A DNA stretch of 64,000 nucleotides from Pseudomonas fluorescens (GTDB lineage: Bacteria; Pseudomonadota; Gammaproteobacteria; Pseudomonadales; Pseudomonadaceae): the NCBI RefSeq assembly GCF_004683905.1, contig NZ_CP038438.1, positions 3,224,001 through 3,288,000 on the forward strand. Reading direction: 5' to 3'. Below are positions 8,866 through 18,438 of this stretch, piece by piece (position 1 is the stretch's first letter; each line of letters begins with the position of its first letter). The translations under genes and the position numbers were made by a program. Below the pieces are notes generated by a model that worked only from the letters and a program-made list of their open reading frames with translations, had not been told where the DNA came from and did no database searches.

Positions 8866-9792
8866 ATGAATACTTCAACTGCCAAAGCCCACCTCGACCT
8901 GTCGCAACCCCAGCGCAAAGTCCGCGTACGCAATCCCGGCTGGTTTCTGGTCAGCCCTTCGGTGGCCCTGTTGCTGCTGTGGATGATCGTGCCGTTGGGC
9001 ATGACCATTTACTTCTCGATGATTCGCTACAACCTGCTCGATCCGGGGGTGAACGAATTCGTCGGGCTGGAGAACTTCAGCTATTTCCTCACCGACTCCG
9101 GGTTCCTGCCCGGCGCCACCAACACCCTGTTGCTGGTGGGCAGCGTGCTGCTGATCAGCGTGGTGTTCGGGGTGTTGATCAGCGCGTTGCTTGAGGCCAG
9201 CGAATTTCTCGGTCGTGGCATCGTGCGGGTGATGCTGATCTCGCCGTTCTTCATCATGCCCACCGTCGGTGCGCTGATCTGGAAGAACCTGATTTTCCAT
9301 CCGGTGTCGGGAATCCTCGCCTACGTCTGGCGGCTGTTCGGCGCCGAGCCGGTGGACTGGCTGGCGCACTACCCGCTGCTGTCGATCATCATCATTGTTT
9401 CGTGGCAATGGCTGCCCTTCGCGATCCTGATCCTGATGACCGCCATGCAGTCCCTCGACCAGGAACAGAAAGAAGCAGCGCGCCTCGATGGTGCCGGTCC
9501 GGTGGCGATCTTCTGGCACCTGACCCTGCCGCACCTGGCGCGGCCGATTGCGGTGGTGGTGATGATCGAAACGATCTTCCTGCTGTCGGTGTTCGCCGAG
9601 ATTTTCACCACCACCAACGGCGGCCCCGGCTACGCCTCGACCAACCTTGCCTACCTGATCTACAACCAGGCGCTGGTGCAGTTCGACGTCGGCATGGCTT
9701 CGGCGGGCGGCTTGATTGCCGTGGTCATCGCCAACATCGCCGCGATCATTCTGGTGCGGATGATCGGCAAAAACCTGACTGACAAAGCCTGA
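8866..9792 (+). CDS. mtlF: Polyol ABC transporter permease MtlF
   Basis: A 308-aa inner-membrane permease of the MalF type, six predicted membrane segments (the first at about residues 28-50). It carries the EAA loop that docks with the ATPase (EAARLDGAGPVAIFWHLTLP, about residues 203-222). I start it at the ATG MNTSTAKAHLDL, because the longer open frame begins inside the REP element. It forms the translocation pore with MtlG, whose gene begins 8 bp after this one. Confidence 0.93.
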   Translation: MNTSTAKAHLDLSQPQRKVRVRNPGWFLVSPSVALLLLWMIVPLGMTIYFSMIRYNLLDPGVNEFVGLENFSYFLTDSGFLPGATNTLLLVGSVLLISVVFGVLISALLEASEFLGRGIVRVMLISPFFIMPTVGALIWKNLIFHPVSGILAYVWRLFGAEPVDWLAHYPLLSIIIIVSWQWLPFAILILMTAMQSLDQEQKEAARLDGAGPVAIFWHLTLPHLARPIAVVVMIETIFLLSVFAEIFTTTNGGPGYASTNLAYLIYNQALVQFDVGMASAGGLIAVVIANIAAIILVRMIGKNLTDKA

Positions 9793-9800
9793 GGCCCGCC

Positions 9801-10631
9801 ATGACTCTTCAACAATCCCGCCGGCTGCAAAGCCTGCTGCTCGGCACCCTGGCCTGGGCCATCGCGATCGTGATTTTCTTCCCGATCTTCTGGATGGTGA
9901 TGACCAGTTTCAAGACCGAAATCGACGCCTTCGCCACGCCGCCGCAGTTCATCTTCACGCCAACGCTGGAGAACTACCTGCACATCAACGAGCGCAGCGA
10001 CTACTTCAGTTTTGCCTGGAACTCGGTGGTGATTTCCTTCAGTGCCACGGCGCTGTGCCTGCTGATCGCGGTGCCTGCCGCTTACTCGATGGCGTTCTAC
10101 GAAACCCAGCGCACCAAGGGCACGCTGCTGTGGATGCTCTCGACCAAGATGCTGCCGCCGGTGGGCGTGCTGATGCCGATCTACCTGCTGGCCAAGAGTT
10201 TCGGCCTGCTCGACACGCGCATCGCGTTGATCGTGATCTACACCCTGATCAACCTGCCGATCGTGGTCTGGATGATTTACACCTACTTCAAGGACATCCC
10301 CAAAGACATCCTCGAAGCCGCCCGCCTCGACGGCGCCACCCTGTGGCAGGAAATGGTCCGCGTGCTGCTGCCGATCGCCAAGGGCGGTCTCGCGTCCACC
10401 GTGCTGCTGTCGCTGATTCTGTGCTGGAACGAAGCGTTCTGGTCGCTGAACCTGACCTCGTCGAAAGCCGCGCCGCTGACCGCGCTGATCGCCTCGTACT
10501 CAAGTCCTGAAGGCTTGTTCTGGGCCAAGTTGTCGGCAGTCTCGACCCTGGCCTGCGCGCCGATCCTGATCTTCGGCTGGATCAGCCAGAAACAACTGGT
10601 GCGCGGCTTGTCGTTCGGTGCCGTGAAATGA
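9801..10631 (+). CDS. mtlG: Polyol ABC transporter permease MtlG
   Basis: A 276-aa inner-membrane permease of the MalG type, partner of MtlF. Six membrane segments are expected; the EAA loop is EAARLDGATLWQEMVRVLLP near residues 172-191. It follows mtlF by 8 bp, which suggests translational coupling. The gene ends shortly before a REP pair that separates it from the ATPase gene. Confidence 0.93.
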   Translation: MTLQQSRRLQSLLLGTLAWAIAIVIFFPIFWMVMTSFKTEIDAFATPPQFIFTPTLENYLHINERSDYFSFAWNSVVISFSATALCLLIAVPAAYSMAFYETQRTKGTLLWMLSTKMLPPVGVLMPIYLLAKSFGLLDTRIALIVIYTLINLPIVVWMIYTYFKDIPKDILEAARLDGATLWQEMVRVLLPIAKGGLASTVLLSLILCWNEAFWSLNLTSSKAAPLTALIASYSSPEGLFWAKLSAVSTLACAPILIFGWISQKQLVRGLSFGAVK

Positions 10632-10657
10632 AGTTCTCAAACCGTACCCAATCCCCT

Positions 10658-10745
10658 GTGGGAGCGGGCTTGCTCGCGAAAGCGGTGGGTCATCCAACAA
10701 TGATCGTGACTGACACGGCCCCTTCGCGAGCAAGCCCGCTCCCAC
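10658..10745. repeat. REP pair between mtlG and mtlK
   Basis: Same architecture as the pair between mtlE and mtlF: a forward and an inverted copy of the GGGAGCGGGCTTGCTCGCGA core about 45 bp apart, with flanking sequence GAAAGCGGTGGGTCA shared with the mtlE/mtlF pair. Confidence 0.92.
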
Positions 10746-10795
10746 CAAAAGCATGCCCGGCGCAATTGAATTAACTTAAGTGGAGGCCCATCACC

Positions 10796-11899
10796 ATGGC
10801 CAACCTGAAAATCAAGAATCTGCAAAAAGGCTTCGAAGGTTTCTCCATCATCAAGGGCATCGACCTTGAGGTGAATGACAAGGAATTCGTGGTCTTCGTC
10901 GGCCCGTCCGGTTGCGGCAAATCCACCCTGCTCCGACTGATCGCCGGCCTGGAAGAAGTCAGCGGCGGCACCATCGAACTCGATGGCCGCGACATCACCG
11001 AAGTCAGCCCGGCCAAGCGCGATCTGGCGATGGTGTTCCAGACCTATGCGCTGTACCCGCATATGACCGTGAAGAAAAACATGTCGTTCGCCCTCGATCT
11101 GGCCGGTGTACCGAAAGCCGAAGTCGAGAAAAAGGTCGGCGAAGCGGCGCGCATTCTCGAACTCGGGCCGATGCTCGAGCGCAAGCCGAAACAGCTGTCC
11201 GGCGGCCAACGGCAACGGGTCGCCATCGGCCGGGCGATCGTGCGCAATCCGAAGATCTTCCTGTTCGACGAACCGCTGTCCAACCTCGACGCCGCGCTGC
11301 GGGTGCAGATGCGCCTGGAGCTGCTGCGCCTGCACAAGGATCTGCAAGCCACGATGATCTACGTAACCCACGATCAGGTCGAAGCCATGACCATGGCCGA
11401 CAAAGTCGTGGTGCTCAACGGCGGCAAGATCGAACAGGTCGGCTCGCCGCTGGACCTCTATCACAACCCGGCCAACCTGTTCGTCGCCGGGTTCCTCGGC
11501 ACGCCGAAAATGGGTTTCCTCAAAGGCAAGATCGCCCGCGTCGACGGCCAGACCTGCGAAGTCTCGCTGGACGCCGGCACGCGCATCACCCTGCCGTTCA
11601 ATGCCGCCAACCTGAGCGTCGGCAGCACCGTGACCCTGGGCATTCGCCCGGAACATCTGGAGCTGGCACAACCGGGCGACTGCACCCTGCAAGTCACCGC
11701 CGACGTCAGCGAACGCCTGGGCAGCGACACCTTCTGCCACGTCACCACCAACGCCGGCGAAGCCCTGACCATGCGCGTGCGCGGTGACCTGGCGAGCCGC
11801 TACGGCGAGCAACTGAACCTGCACCTGGACGCCAGCCATTGCCACCTGTTCGACGCCGATGGCGTGGCGCTGACCCGCCCGCTTCGCGCCGCGGCCTGA
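10796..11899 (+). CDS. mtlK: Polyol ABC transporter ATPase MtlK (MalK/UgpC type)
   Basis: A 367-aa ATPase that powers MtlEFG. Walker A is GPSGCGKST (about residues 37-45), the signature is [14 protein letters not shown], Walker B is [13 protein letters not shown] and the switch His is in YVTHDQ. The region after about residue 240 is the TOBE/OB regulatory domain typical of MalK-like proteins. GTGGAGG lies upstream of the ATG. The gap to mtlD is only 17 bp. Confidence 0.94.
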   Translation: MANLKIKNLQKGFEGFSIIKGIDLEVNDKEFVVFVGPSGCGKSTLLRLIAGLEEVSGGTIELDGRDITEVSPAKRDLAMVFQTYALYPHMTVKKNMSFALDLAGVPKAEVEKKVGEAARILELGPMLERKPKQLSGGQRQRVAIGRAIVRNPKIFLFDEPLSNLDAALRVQMRLELLRLHKDLQATMIYVTHDQVEAMTMADKVVVLNGGKIEQVGSPLDLYHNPANLFVAGFLGTPKMGFLKGKIARVDGQTCEVSLDAGTRITLPFNAANLSVGSTVTLGIRPEHLELAQPGDCTLQVTADVSERLGSDTFCHVTTNAGEALTMRVRGDLASRYGEQLNLHLDASHCHLFDADGVALTRPLRAAA

Positions 11900-11916
11900 A
11901 TTTCGAGACCTGTCCG

Positions 11917-13389
11917 ATGAAACTGAATGAACAAAACCTGCACCGCCTCGCCCCCGAGGTGCAACTGCCGTCCTACAGCCTCAGCGACACCCGTCAGGGC
12001 ATCGCACACATTGGCGTCGGCGGCTTCCACCGCGCCCATCAGGCGTATTACACCGATGCGCTGATGAACACCGGCGAAGCCCTCGACTGGGCGATTTGCG
12101 GCGTCGGCCTGCGCGCGGAAGACCGCCGCGCCCGTGACGACCTCAAGGAGCAGGACTACCTGTTCACCCTGTTTGAACTCGGTGATAGCAATGACACCGA
12201 AGTCCGGGTGATCGGTGCGATCCGCGACATGCTCCTGGCCGAGGATGGCGCGCAGGCGCTGATCGACAAACTTGCCGATCCGCAGATCCGTATCGTCTCG
12301 CTGACCATCACCGAAGGCGGCTACTGCATCGACGACAGCAACGGCGAATTCATGGCGCACCTGCCGCAGATTCAACACGATCTGGCACACCCGCAAACGC
12401 CGAAAACCGTGTTCGGTTTCCTCTGCGCGGCGCTGGAAAAACGCCGTGGCGCGGGCACGCCAGCGTTCACGATCATGTCCTGCGATAACCTGCCGCATAA
12501 CGGCGCGGTGACCCGCAAGGCACTGCTGGCCTTCGCCACCCTGCGTGACCCGGGGCTGCGCGACTGGATCGAGCAGAACGTCAGTTTCCCCAACGCCATG
12601 GTCGACCGCATCACGCCGATGACCAGCACCGCGCATCGCCTGCAACTGGCCGACAAACACGCGGTGGACGATGCCTGGCCAGTGGTCTGCGAGCCGTTTG
12701 TGCAATGGGTGCTGGAAGACAAATTCGTCAACGGTCGCCCGGCCTGGGAACAGGTCGGCGTGCAGTTCACCGATGACGTTTCACCCTACGAAGAAATGAA
12801 GATCAAACTGCTCAACGGCAGCCACTTGGCGCTGACGTATCTGGGTTTTCTGAAGGGCTATCGCTTCGTTCACGAAACCATGAACGACCCGCTGTTCGTG
12901 CGCTACATGCGTGCGTACATGGACCTCGATGTCACCCCACAACTGGCGCCGGTACCGGGCATCGATCTGACCGACTACAAAAATACGCTGGTCGCGCGCT
13001 TCTCTAATCAGGCGATTGCCGATCAGCTGGAACGAGTGTGTTCAGACGGCTCGTCGAAGTTTCCCAAGTTCACCATTCCGACGATCAACCGCTTGATTGC
13101 CGATGGTCAGGAAACCAGGCGTGCGGCGCTGGTGGTGGCGGCTTGGGCGTTGTATTTGAAGGGCGTGGATGAGAACGGCGATACCTATGCGATTCCTGAT
13201 CCGCGGGCGGAATTTTGTCAGGGGCTGGTGGCGGATGATGCGCTGATTACCCAGCGGTTGCTGGCGATCGAGGAGATCTTCGGCACGGCGATTCCACGGT
13301 CGGCGGAGTTTGTTGCGGCGTTTGAGTGGTGCTGCAACAGCTTGCGCGAGGTGGGGGTGACGCGCACTTTGGAGCGGGTTTTGGCCTGA
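11917..13389 (+). CDS. mtlD: Mannitol 2-dehydrogenase MtlD (polyol-specific long-chain dehydrogenase)
   Basis: A 490-aa NAD-dependent dehydrogenase that oxidises D-mannitol to fructose and D-arabitol to xylulose in the cytosol. The N-terminal GVGGFHRAHQAYY is the nucleotide-binding motif. The KIKLLNGSHLALTYLG helix carries the catalytic Lys of the polyol-specific long-chain family (Lys295 in the P. fluorescens enzyme). The ATG at 11917 is 17 bp after mtlK; the longer frame runs into mtlK. In the last 300 bp codons end more often in G, unlike the C-rich start of the gene. Confidence 0.94.
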   Translation: MKLNEQNLHRLAPEVQLPSYSLSDTRQGIAHIGVGGFHRAHQAYYTDALMNTGEALDWAICGVGLRAEDRRARDDLKEQDYLFTLFELGDSNDTEVRVIGAIRDMLLAEDGAQALIDKLADPQIRIVSLTITEGGYCIDDSNGEFMAHLPQIQHDLAHPQTPKTVFGFLCAALEKRRGAGTPAFTIMSCDNLPHNGAVTRKALLAFATLRDPGLRDWIEQNVSFPNAMVDRITPMTSTAHRLQLADKHAVDDAWPVVCEPFVQWVLEDKFVNGRPAWEQVGVQFTDDVSPYEEMKIKLLNGSHLALTYLGFLKGYRFVHETMNDPLFVRYMRAYMDLDVTPQLAPVPGIDLTDYKNTLVARFSNQAIADQLERVCSDGSSKFPKFTIPTINRLIADGQETRRAALVVAAWALYLKGVDENGDTYAIPDPRAEFCQGLVADDALITQRLLAIEEIFGTAIPRSAEFVAAFEWCCNSLREVGVTRTLERVLA

Positions 13390-13410
13390 ATTCAGCGGTG
13401 AAACCACCGA

Positions 13411-13484
13411 CGCCTTCGCGAGCAAGCCCGCTCCCACAGGGGAACGCGTTTCAAAATGTGGGAGCGGGCTTGCTCGCGAATGGC
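13411..13484. repeat. REP pair between mtlD and mtlY (outward arrangement)
   Basis: Here the inverted unit comes first (CGCGAGCAAGCCCGCTCCCA) and the forward unit second (GGGAGCGGGCTTGCTCGCGA), 20 bp apart. It separates the dehydrogenase gene from the kinase pair. Confidence 0.9.
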
Positions 13485-13524
13485 AGCCTCACCTTGGCAG
13501 ATCTGAAACCCTGAGGACCTCACT

Positions 13525-15021
13525 GTGACCACCCGACAACTCTTCCTCGGCATCGACTGCGGCACCCAGGGCACCAAGGCGATCATCCTCGATGCCAGCA
13601 GCGGTCAGGTGCTCGGCGAAGGCGCCGCTACCCACACGATGATCAGCGGCGCCAACGGCCGGCGCGAGCAGGACACTCAACAGTGGCTGGACGCCTTCGC
13701 CCTCGCCACCCGCCGCGCCTTGCTCGCCGCCAATATCGACGGTCAGGCGATTCTCGGCATCGGCGTCTCCGGCCAGCAACACGGCCTGGTGCTGCTCGAC
13801 GATCAGGGCCAGGTGCTGCGCCCGGCCAAGCTGTGGTGCGACACCGAAACCACCGATGAAAACAACCGTCTGCTCAAACACCTGGGCGGCGAACAAGGTT
13901 CGCTAGAGCGCCTGGGCGTGGTCATCGCGCCGGGCTACACCGTATCGAAACTGCTTTGGACCAAAGAGCAGCACCCGGAGGTGTTCTCGCGTATCGCGCG
14001 CATTCTGCTGCCTCACGATTATCTGAATTACTGGCTCACCGGCCGCGCGTGCAGCGAATACGGCGACGCCTCCGGCACCGGCTATTTCAATGTGCGCAGC
14101 CGTCAGTGGGACTTGCAACTGCTGCGCGACATCGACGCCACGGGCCGCCTGCAAGCAGCGCTGCCGGAGCTGATCGACGCGCATCAGGCGGTCGGTACGC
14201 TGCTGCCTTCGATTGCCGAACAGCTCGGCCTCAACCCGAATGCACAGGTCTCCAGCGGCGGTGGCGACAACATGATGGGCGCCATCGGCACCGGCAACAT
14301 TCAGCCGGGAGCGATCACCATGAGCCTCGGCTCCTCCGGCACGGTGTACGCCTACGCCGAGGAGCCAAAAGTCAGCGCGGACGCTTCGGTCGCGACCTTC
14401 TGCTCGTCCAGCGGCGGCTGGCTGCCGCTGATCTGCACCATGAACCTGACCAACGCCACCGGTGCGATCCGCGAACTGTTCGACCTTGATCTGGAGCAAT
14501 TCAATCAACTCGTGGCCCAGGCGCCGATCGGCGCCGAAGGCGTGAGCATGCTGCCATTTCTCAACGGAGAGCGCGTCCCCGCCCTGCCCCATGCCACCGG
14601 CAGTCTGCACGGCCTGACCCTGAACAACCTGACTCAGGCCAACCTGTGTCGCGCCGTGGTCGAGGGCACCACCTTCGGTTTGCGTTATGGACTGGATCTG
14701 TTACGCCACAATGGTTTACAAAGCCGCAGCATTTGCCTGATCGGCGGCGGTTCGAAAAGTGCGGTGTGGCGGCAGATCGTCGCCGACATCATGAACACCC
14801 CGGTGATCTGCACCGAACACAGCGAAGCCGCAGCCCTTGGCGCGGCGATTCAGGCGGCGTGGTGCAAGTCATGGTCGAACGGCCACGAAGACACTTTGGC
14901 CGATCTGTGCCAGCGCTGCGTGAAGCTCGATCTGCACAGTGAAACCCTGCCGGTCGCCGCCCATGTCGCGGCGTTCCAGCAGGCCTATGAACGCTATCAA
15001 CAGCATGTCGCAACCCTATAA
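13525..15021 (+). CDS. mtlY: Xylulokinase MtlY
   Basis: A 498-aa FGGY-family sugar kinase that phosphorylates D-xylulose made from arabitol. It starts with GTG (M-TTRQLFLGIDCGTQGTKA): the DCGTQGTK stretch is the phosphate-binding loop. The second domain holds GGGDNMMGAIGTG and the C-terminal FGGY signature region with CLIGGGSKSAVWRQIVAD. It is followed by mtlZ after 13 bp, so the two kinases are made together. Name supported by operon order. Confidence 0.92.
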   Translation: MTTRQLFLGIDCGTQGTKAIILDASSGQVLGEGAATHTMISGANGRREQDTQQWLDAFALATRRALLAANIDGQAILGIGVSGQQHGLVLLDDQGQVLRPAKLWCDTETTDENNRLLKHLGGEQGSLERLGVVIAPGYTVSKLLWTKEQHPEVFSRIARILLPHDYLNYWLTGRACSEYGDASGTGYFNVRSRQWDLQLLRDIDATGRLQAALPELIDAHQAVGTLLPSIAEQLGLNPNAQVSSGGGDNMMGAIGTGNIQPGAITMSLGSSGTVYAYAEEPKVSADASVATFCSSSGGWLPLICTMNLTNATGAIRELFDLDLEQFNQLVAQAPIGAEGVSMLPFLNGERVPALPHATGSLHGLTLNNLTQANLCRAVVEGTTFGLRYGLDLLRHNGLQSRSICLIGGGSKSAVWRQIVADIMNTPVICTEHSEAAALGAAIQAAWCKSWSNGHEDTLADLCQRCVKLDLHSETLPVAAHVAAFQQAYERYQQHVATL

Positions 15022-15034
15022 AGAGCAAACAATT

Positions 15035-15973
15035 ATGTATTTGGTGTGTGGCGAAGCTCTGTTCGATTTCTTCAGCGAAGACGATGCCAGCGGTCTGGCC
15101 TCGAAGGTGAATTTCAAGGCGATTGCCGGCGGCTCGCCGTTCAACGTCGCGGTCGGCTTGCGCCGTTTGGGCGTGGATTCGGCGCTGTTTGCCGGGCTGT
15201 CTACCGACTATCTCGGCCGGCGTTTGCAGCAAGTGCTGCAGGAAGAAGGCGTGCGTGCGGACTACCTGATCGACTTCGCCGCGCCAACCACGCTGGCGAT
15301 GGTCGCGGTCGGCGCCAACGGTTCGCCGCATTACAGTTTTCGCGGCGAGGGCTGTGCTGATCGCCAATTAAGCCTCGCCCATCTGCCGCAGCTCGGAGAT
15401 GACGTGCGTGGTCTGCACATCGGCTCGTTCTCGCTGGTGGTGCAGCCGATCGCCGACACCCTGCTGACCCTGGTGCAGCGCGAAAGCGGCAAGCGCCTGA
15501 TCACCCTCGACCCCAACGTGCGCCTCAACCCGGAGCCGAATATCGACCTGTGGCGCGAGCGCGTGGCGACCCTGGTGCAACTGGCCGACATGATCAAGGT
15601 CAGCGACGAAGACCTGAGCCTGCTGTATCCCGAACAGGACCCGCAGCGCGTGATCGAAGGCTGGCTGCAGCATCGCTGCCAGTTGGTGTTCCTGACCCGT
15701 GGCGGCGAAGGCGCAACGGTGTTCAGCCGTGCTCACGGTTCATGGTCGGTACCAGCGGTTTCAGTGAAAATCGCCGATACCGTCGGCGCCGGCGATACCT
15801 TTCAAGCAGCGCTGATTACCTGGTTGACCGAGCAAGCACTGGATTCGGTCGAAGGGGTTCAACAACTCAGCCGCGAGCAGATCGACGCGATGCTCAGGTT
15901 TGCCGTACAGGCGGCCGCCCTTACGTGCAGCAAGACCGGTCCGGATTTGCCCTATCGTCACCAGTTGAGCTGA
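15035..15973 (+). CDS. mtlZ: Fructokinase MtlZ (PfkB family)
   Basis: A 312-aa ribokinase/PfkB-type kinase that phosphorylates the fructose formed from mannitol or sorbitol. The N-terminal PfkB signature is in AGGSPFNVAVGLRRLG; the C-terminal one is DTVGAGDTFQAALI, with the catalytic Asp in the GAGD motif. I chose the ATG at 15035 (MYLVCGEALFDFF) because the longer frame overlaps the end of mtlY. Last gene of the mtl operon. Confidence 0.93.
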   Translation: MYLVCGEALFDFFSEDDASGLASKVNFKAIAGGSPFNVAVGLRRLGVDSALFAGLSTDYLGRRLQQVLQEEGVRADYLIDFAAPTTLAMVAVGANGSPHYSFRGEGCADRQLSLAHLPQLGDDVRGLHIGSFSLVVQPIADTLLTLVQRESGKRLITLDPNVRLNPEPNIDLWRERVATLVQLADMIKVSDEDLSLLYPEQDPQRVIEGWLQHRCQLVFLTRGGEGATVFSRAHGSWSVPAVSVKIADTVGAGDTFQAALITWLTEQALDSVEGVQQLSREQIDAMLRFAVQAAALTCSKTGPDLPYRHQLS

Positions 15974-16019
15974 GCGCGTAGACTGTCGGCCTTTTTGCGC
16001 GCATGGGGATGACGGTTTG

Positions 16020-16637
16020 ATGTCGGGGCGGACGGCGGGACTTTTGATACTGGCGGGATTACTCAGCGGCTGCGGCACCTCGCCGCCGCGTTCGCCGGAA
16101 GACATTTGCGCGATCTTCCGCGAGAAAAGCGACTGGTACGATGCGGCGCAAGTCACGCAAAAGCGTTGGGGCGTGCCGATCCAGGTGCCCTTCGCGATCA
16201 TGTATCAGGAGTCCGGCTACCGCTACGACGCCAAGACCCCGCGCAAATACCTGTTGTGGGTGATTCCGTGGGGCCGGGTCACCACCGCCTCGGGCTACGC
16301 CCAGGCCAAGGATGAAGTCTGGTCCGACTACCAGAAAAGCACCGGCCGACACGGCGCCGACCGCGAAGACTTCGACGACGCCATCGACTTCGTCGGCTGG
16401 TACATGGACAAGACCACCTCGATCAACGGCGTGTACAAATACGACGCCTATAACCAGTACCTGAACTACCACGAAGGCTGGGGCGGTTTTCGCAACAAAA
16501 CCTACGCCAGCAAGGCCTGGCTGATGCCGACTGCGCGCAAGGTGCAGGCGCGCTCCGACGTGTATGCGCGGCAGTATGCCGGGTGCAAGGAAGATCTGAA
16601 TCGCGGCTTCTGGAGCCGGTTTTGGCATTGGTTGTAG
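16020..16637 (+). CDS. Lipoprotein with a lytic-transglycosylase-like (SLT) motif
   Basis: A 205-aa protein with a lipoprotein signal: hydrophobic core LLILAGLLSGC, lipidation at about Cys19. After it, PFAIMYQESGYRYDA resembles the catalytic ES motif of soluble lytic transglycosylases, and SGYAQAKDEVWSDYQ and YNQYLNYHEGWGGF fit the rest of that fold. It may cleave peptidoglycan from the envelope side. An ATG follows an in-frame TTG. It lies 46 bp after mtlZ but is unrelated to polyol use. Confidence 0.75.
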   Translation: MSGRTAGLLILAGLLSGCGTSPPRSPEDICAIFREKSDWYDAAQVTQKRWGVPIQVPFAIMYQESGYRYDAKTPRKYLLWVIPWGRVTTASGYAQAKDEVWSDYQKSTGRHGADREDFDDAIDFVGWYMDKTTSINGVYKYDAYNQYLNYHEGWGGFRNKTYASKAWLMPTARKVQARSDVYARQYAGCKEDLNRGFWSRFWHWL

Positions 16638-16652
16638 GGGAGCCTGTGAGGA

Positions 16653-16755
16653 CGCCTTCGCGAGCAAGCCCGCTCCCACAGGGGATCAGTGCCGAGCACA
16701 AAACTTGTGTTCACCCATGATCCAATGTGGGAGCGGGCTTGCTCGCGAAAGCGGT
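16653..16755. repeat. REP pair between the lipoprotein gene and the porin gene
   Basis: An inverted unit (CGCGAGCAAGCCCGCTCCCA) and a forward unit (GGGAGCGGGCTTGCTCGCGA) about 50 bp apart, in the convergent intergenic region. Confidence 0.9.
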
Positions 16756-16780
16756 CATCCGGACACTGCAGCCCTCACAG

Positions 16781-18082
16781 TTACAACACCGAAAAGTTGT
16801 AACTCACAATCAACCGGGTCTCATCCACATCCCGGGCAAACTTTTCATAGTTGGTGCGGTAAGTCGCATTGCGCAGGCGCAGGCTGACATCCTTGAACGT
16901 GCCCGTCTGGATCACGTACTTCAACTCGCTGTCGCGTTCCCACTCTTTGCCCTCCTGATCACTGCCCGGCACCTTGATGTGATCACCGTTGACATAGCGG
17001 GTCAGGAAGCTCAGGCCGTTGATGCCGATGGCCTTGAAGTCATAGTCATAACGCAGCTGCCAGGAGCGTTCCTGCGCCGCGGCGAAGTCGTTGACCTGCA
17101 CGTAGTTGACCAGATACGGATTGCTGCCATCGAGGTACGGCATCGAATTGTCGCCGTTCATGCGCTGCCAGCCGGCGCTGAAGGTGTGGCCGCTGATGCC
17201 GTACGAGAGCATGCCGCTCAAGGCGCGGTTGTCGATGGAGCCGGCTTTGGCATCACCGCTGTCGGCGCTTTTCAGCAAACGCAGATCGGCCTTCAGCACA
17301 CCGTCACCCAGCGGTTGGTTGCCGAGCAAGCCAATGAAGTGCTGGCGATAGATGTCTTCCAGCTCGGCGTAGTGATACTGCGCGGTCAGGCGATCGTTGA
17401 TCTTGTAATCGATGCCGTACATGTCGAAATGATCGGCGGTAGTGTTGCAGGCGTAGCGCTTGTTCTTACAGTGCACGCGGATGTCTTGCGAATCGGTGGA
17501 ATCGCGCGCGGTGTACTTGTCCAGACGCGCGGCCATGAAGGTCAGATCCTTCACTTCCCTGGAGGTCAGCATGGCGCCGTTGAACATGGTCGGCAGCAAG
17601 CGGCCGTCGTTGTACTTGAGCAACGGCAGATCCGGCAGCAGTGCGCCGTACTTCAGCACCGTGTCCGAAACCTTGACCTTGGCGGTCAGGCCCATTTTTG
17701 CGTACTGGCCCTTCGAGCCGCGCGGGTTCTCGCCGCTGGACGGCAGCAAGCCGCTGTTGCTGCGATCAGGGCTGGAATCGAGCTGCAAGCCGAGCATGCC
17801 CAGCGCATCGATACCGAAGCCGACCGTGCCCTCGGTGTAACCCGATTGCAGATTGAGAATAAAGCCTTGCGCCGACTCTTCACGCTTGGAAGCGCCCTGG
17901 TCACTGGAGGTATGCCCATCACGGAAATCGCGGTTGAAATACACCGTGCGCGATTCGATTTTCGCAGTGGTGTCTTCGAGAAAACCGCTGGCTTGAACCT
18001 GCGCGGCAAAACCGGCGCACAGCACAACGGCTCCGAAGCCAAACGACTGGCGCGGGGTGATGAGAGGGAATGGGGGACGCAT
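16781..18082 (-). CDS. OprD-family outer-membrane porin
   Basis: A 433-aa outer-membrane channel of the OprD family. A signal peptide (residues 1-25, ending near VQASG) is followed by features typical of the family: FLEDTTAKIESRTVYFNRDFRDG, LTAQYHYAELEDIYRQHFIGL, and the C-terminal strand LIVSYNFSVL. GGAG lies 7 nt before the ATG at 18082; a TTG 12 nt upstream would add four residues. OprD proteins pass small organic acids, amino acids or aromatic compounds. The substrate is not evident; the mtl operon next door is only a weak hint. Confidence 0.9.
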   Translation of the reverse strand: MRPPFPLITPRQSFGFGAVVLCAGFAAQVQASGFLEDTTAKIESRTVYFNRDFRDGHTSSDQGASKREESAQGFILNLQSGYTEGTVGFGIDALGMLGLQLDSSPDRSNSGLLPSSGENPRGSKGQYAKMGLTAKVKVSDTVLKYGALLPDLPLLKYNDGRLLPTMFNGAMLTSREVKDLTFMAARLDKYTARDSTDSQDIRVHCKNKRYACNTTADHFDMYGIDYKINDRLTAQYHYAELEDIYRQHFIGLLGNQPLGDGVLKADLRLLKSADSGDAKAGSIDNRALSGMLSYGISGHTFSAGWQRMNGDNSMPYLDGSNPYLVNYVQVNDFAAAQERSWQLRYDYDFKAIGINGLSFLTRYVNGDHIKVPGSDQEGKEWERDSELKYVIQTGTFKDVSLRLRNATYRTNYEKFARDVDETRLIVSYNFSVL

Positions 18083-18438
18083 GAAAAACTCCAACAGTAC
18101 AGCGTTTGCGCCGGGGCGCAGTCAGCCAGAAAAATAGCTCCCGTCCCGGGTCAAAAACAGCCGGGAAGAAGTGGACACGCAGGGGTGAGCTGCAATGATG
18201 GCAGATGGCTTTTACGGGTTGAAGGCGACTTTAGTCTGAAACTGACTGGCGATTCTTCGGCCTGCGATTGGCTCAAATCATGCGCTGACCAAGGGCTCAC
18301 GACTGCGAAGCCCCCGGTTTCATTGGGTTTAAACGCCGCCATAGGGGTTTTCCCTATACAGCGCGGCCCCCCTCTCTACGGCATTTGCGCCTTGAACGAG
18401 GCGGTTTAATCCTCCATCATCCGTCACCTGCTTATTCA
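18083..18438. other. Intergenic region between the divergent porin and vgrG genes
   Basis: About 350 bp carrying the promoters of both genes. I see no convincing coding sequence. A short palindrome CATAGGGGTTTTCCCTATAC at about 18340 and a run of CG-rich sequence precede the vgrG start. No sigma-54 site was recognised. Confidence 0.5.

Noticed and set aside
16727..18409. 560-codon plus-strand frame opposite the porin gene
   Set aside because: It starts within a REP unit and is the mirror of the OprD-family gene, whose domains are clear on the minus strand.
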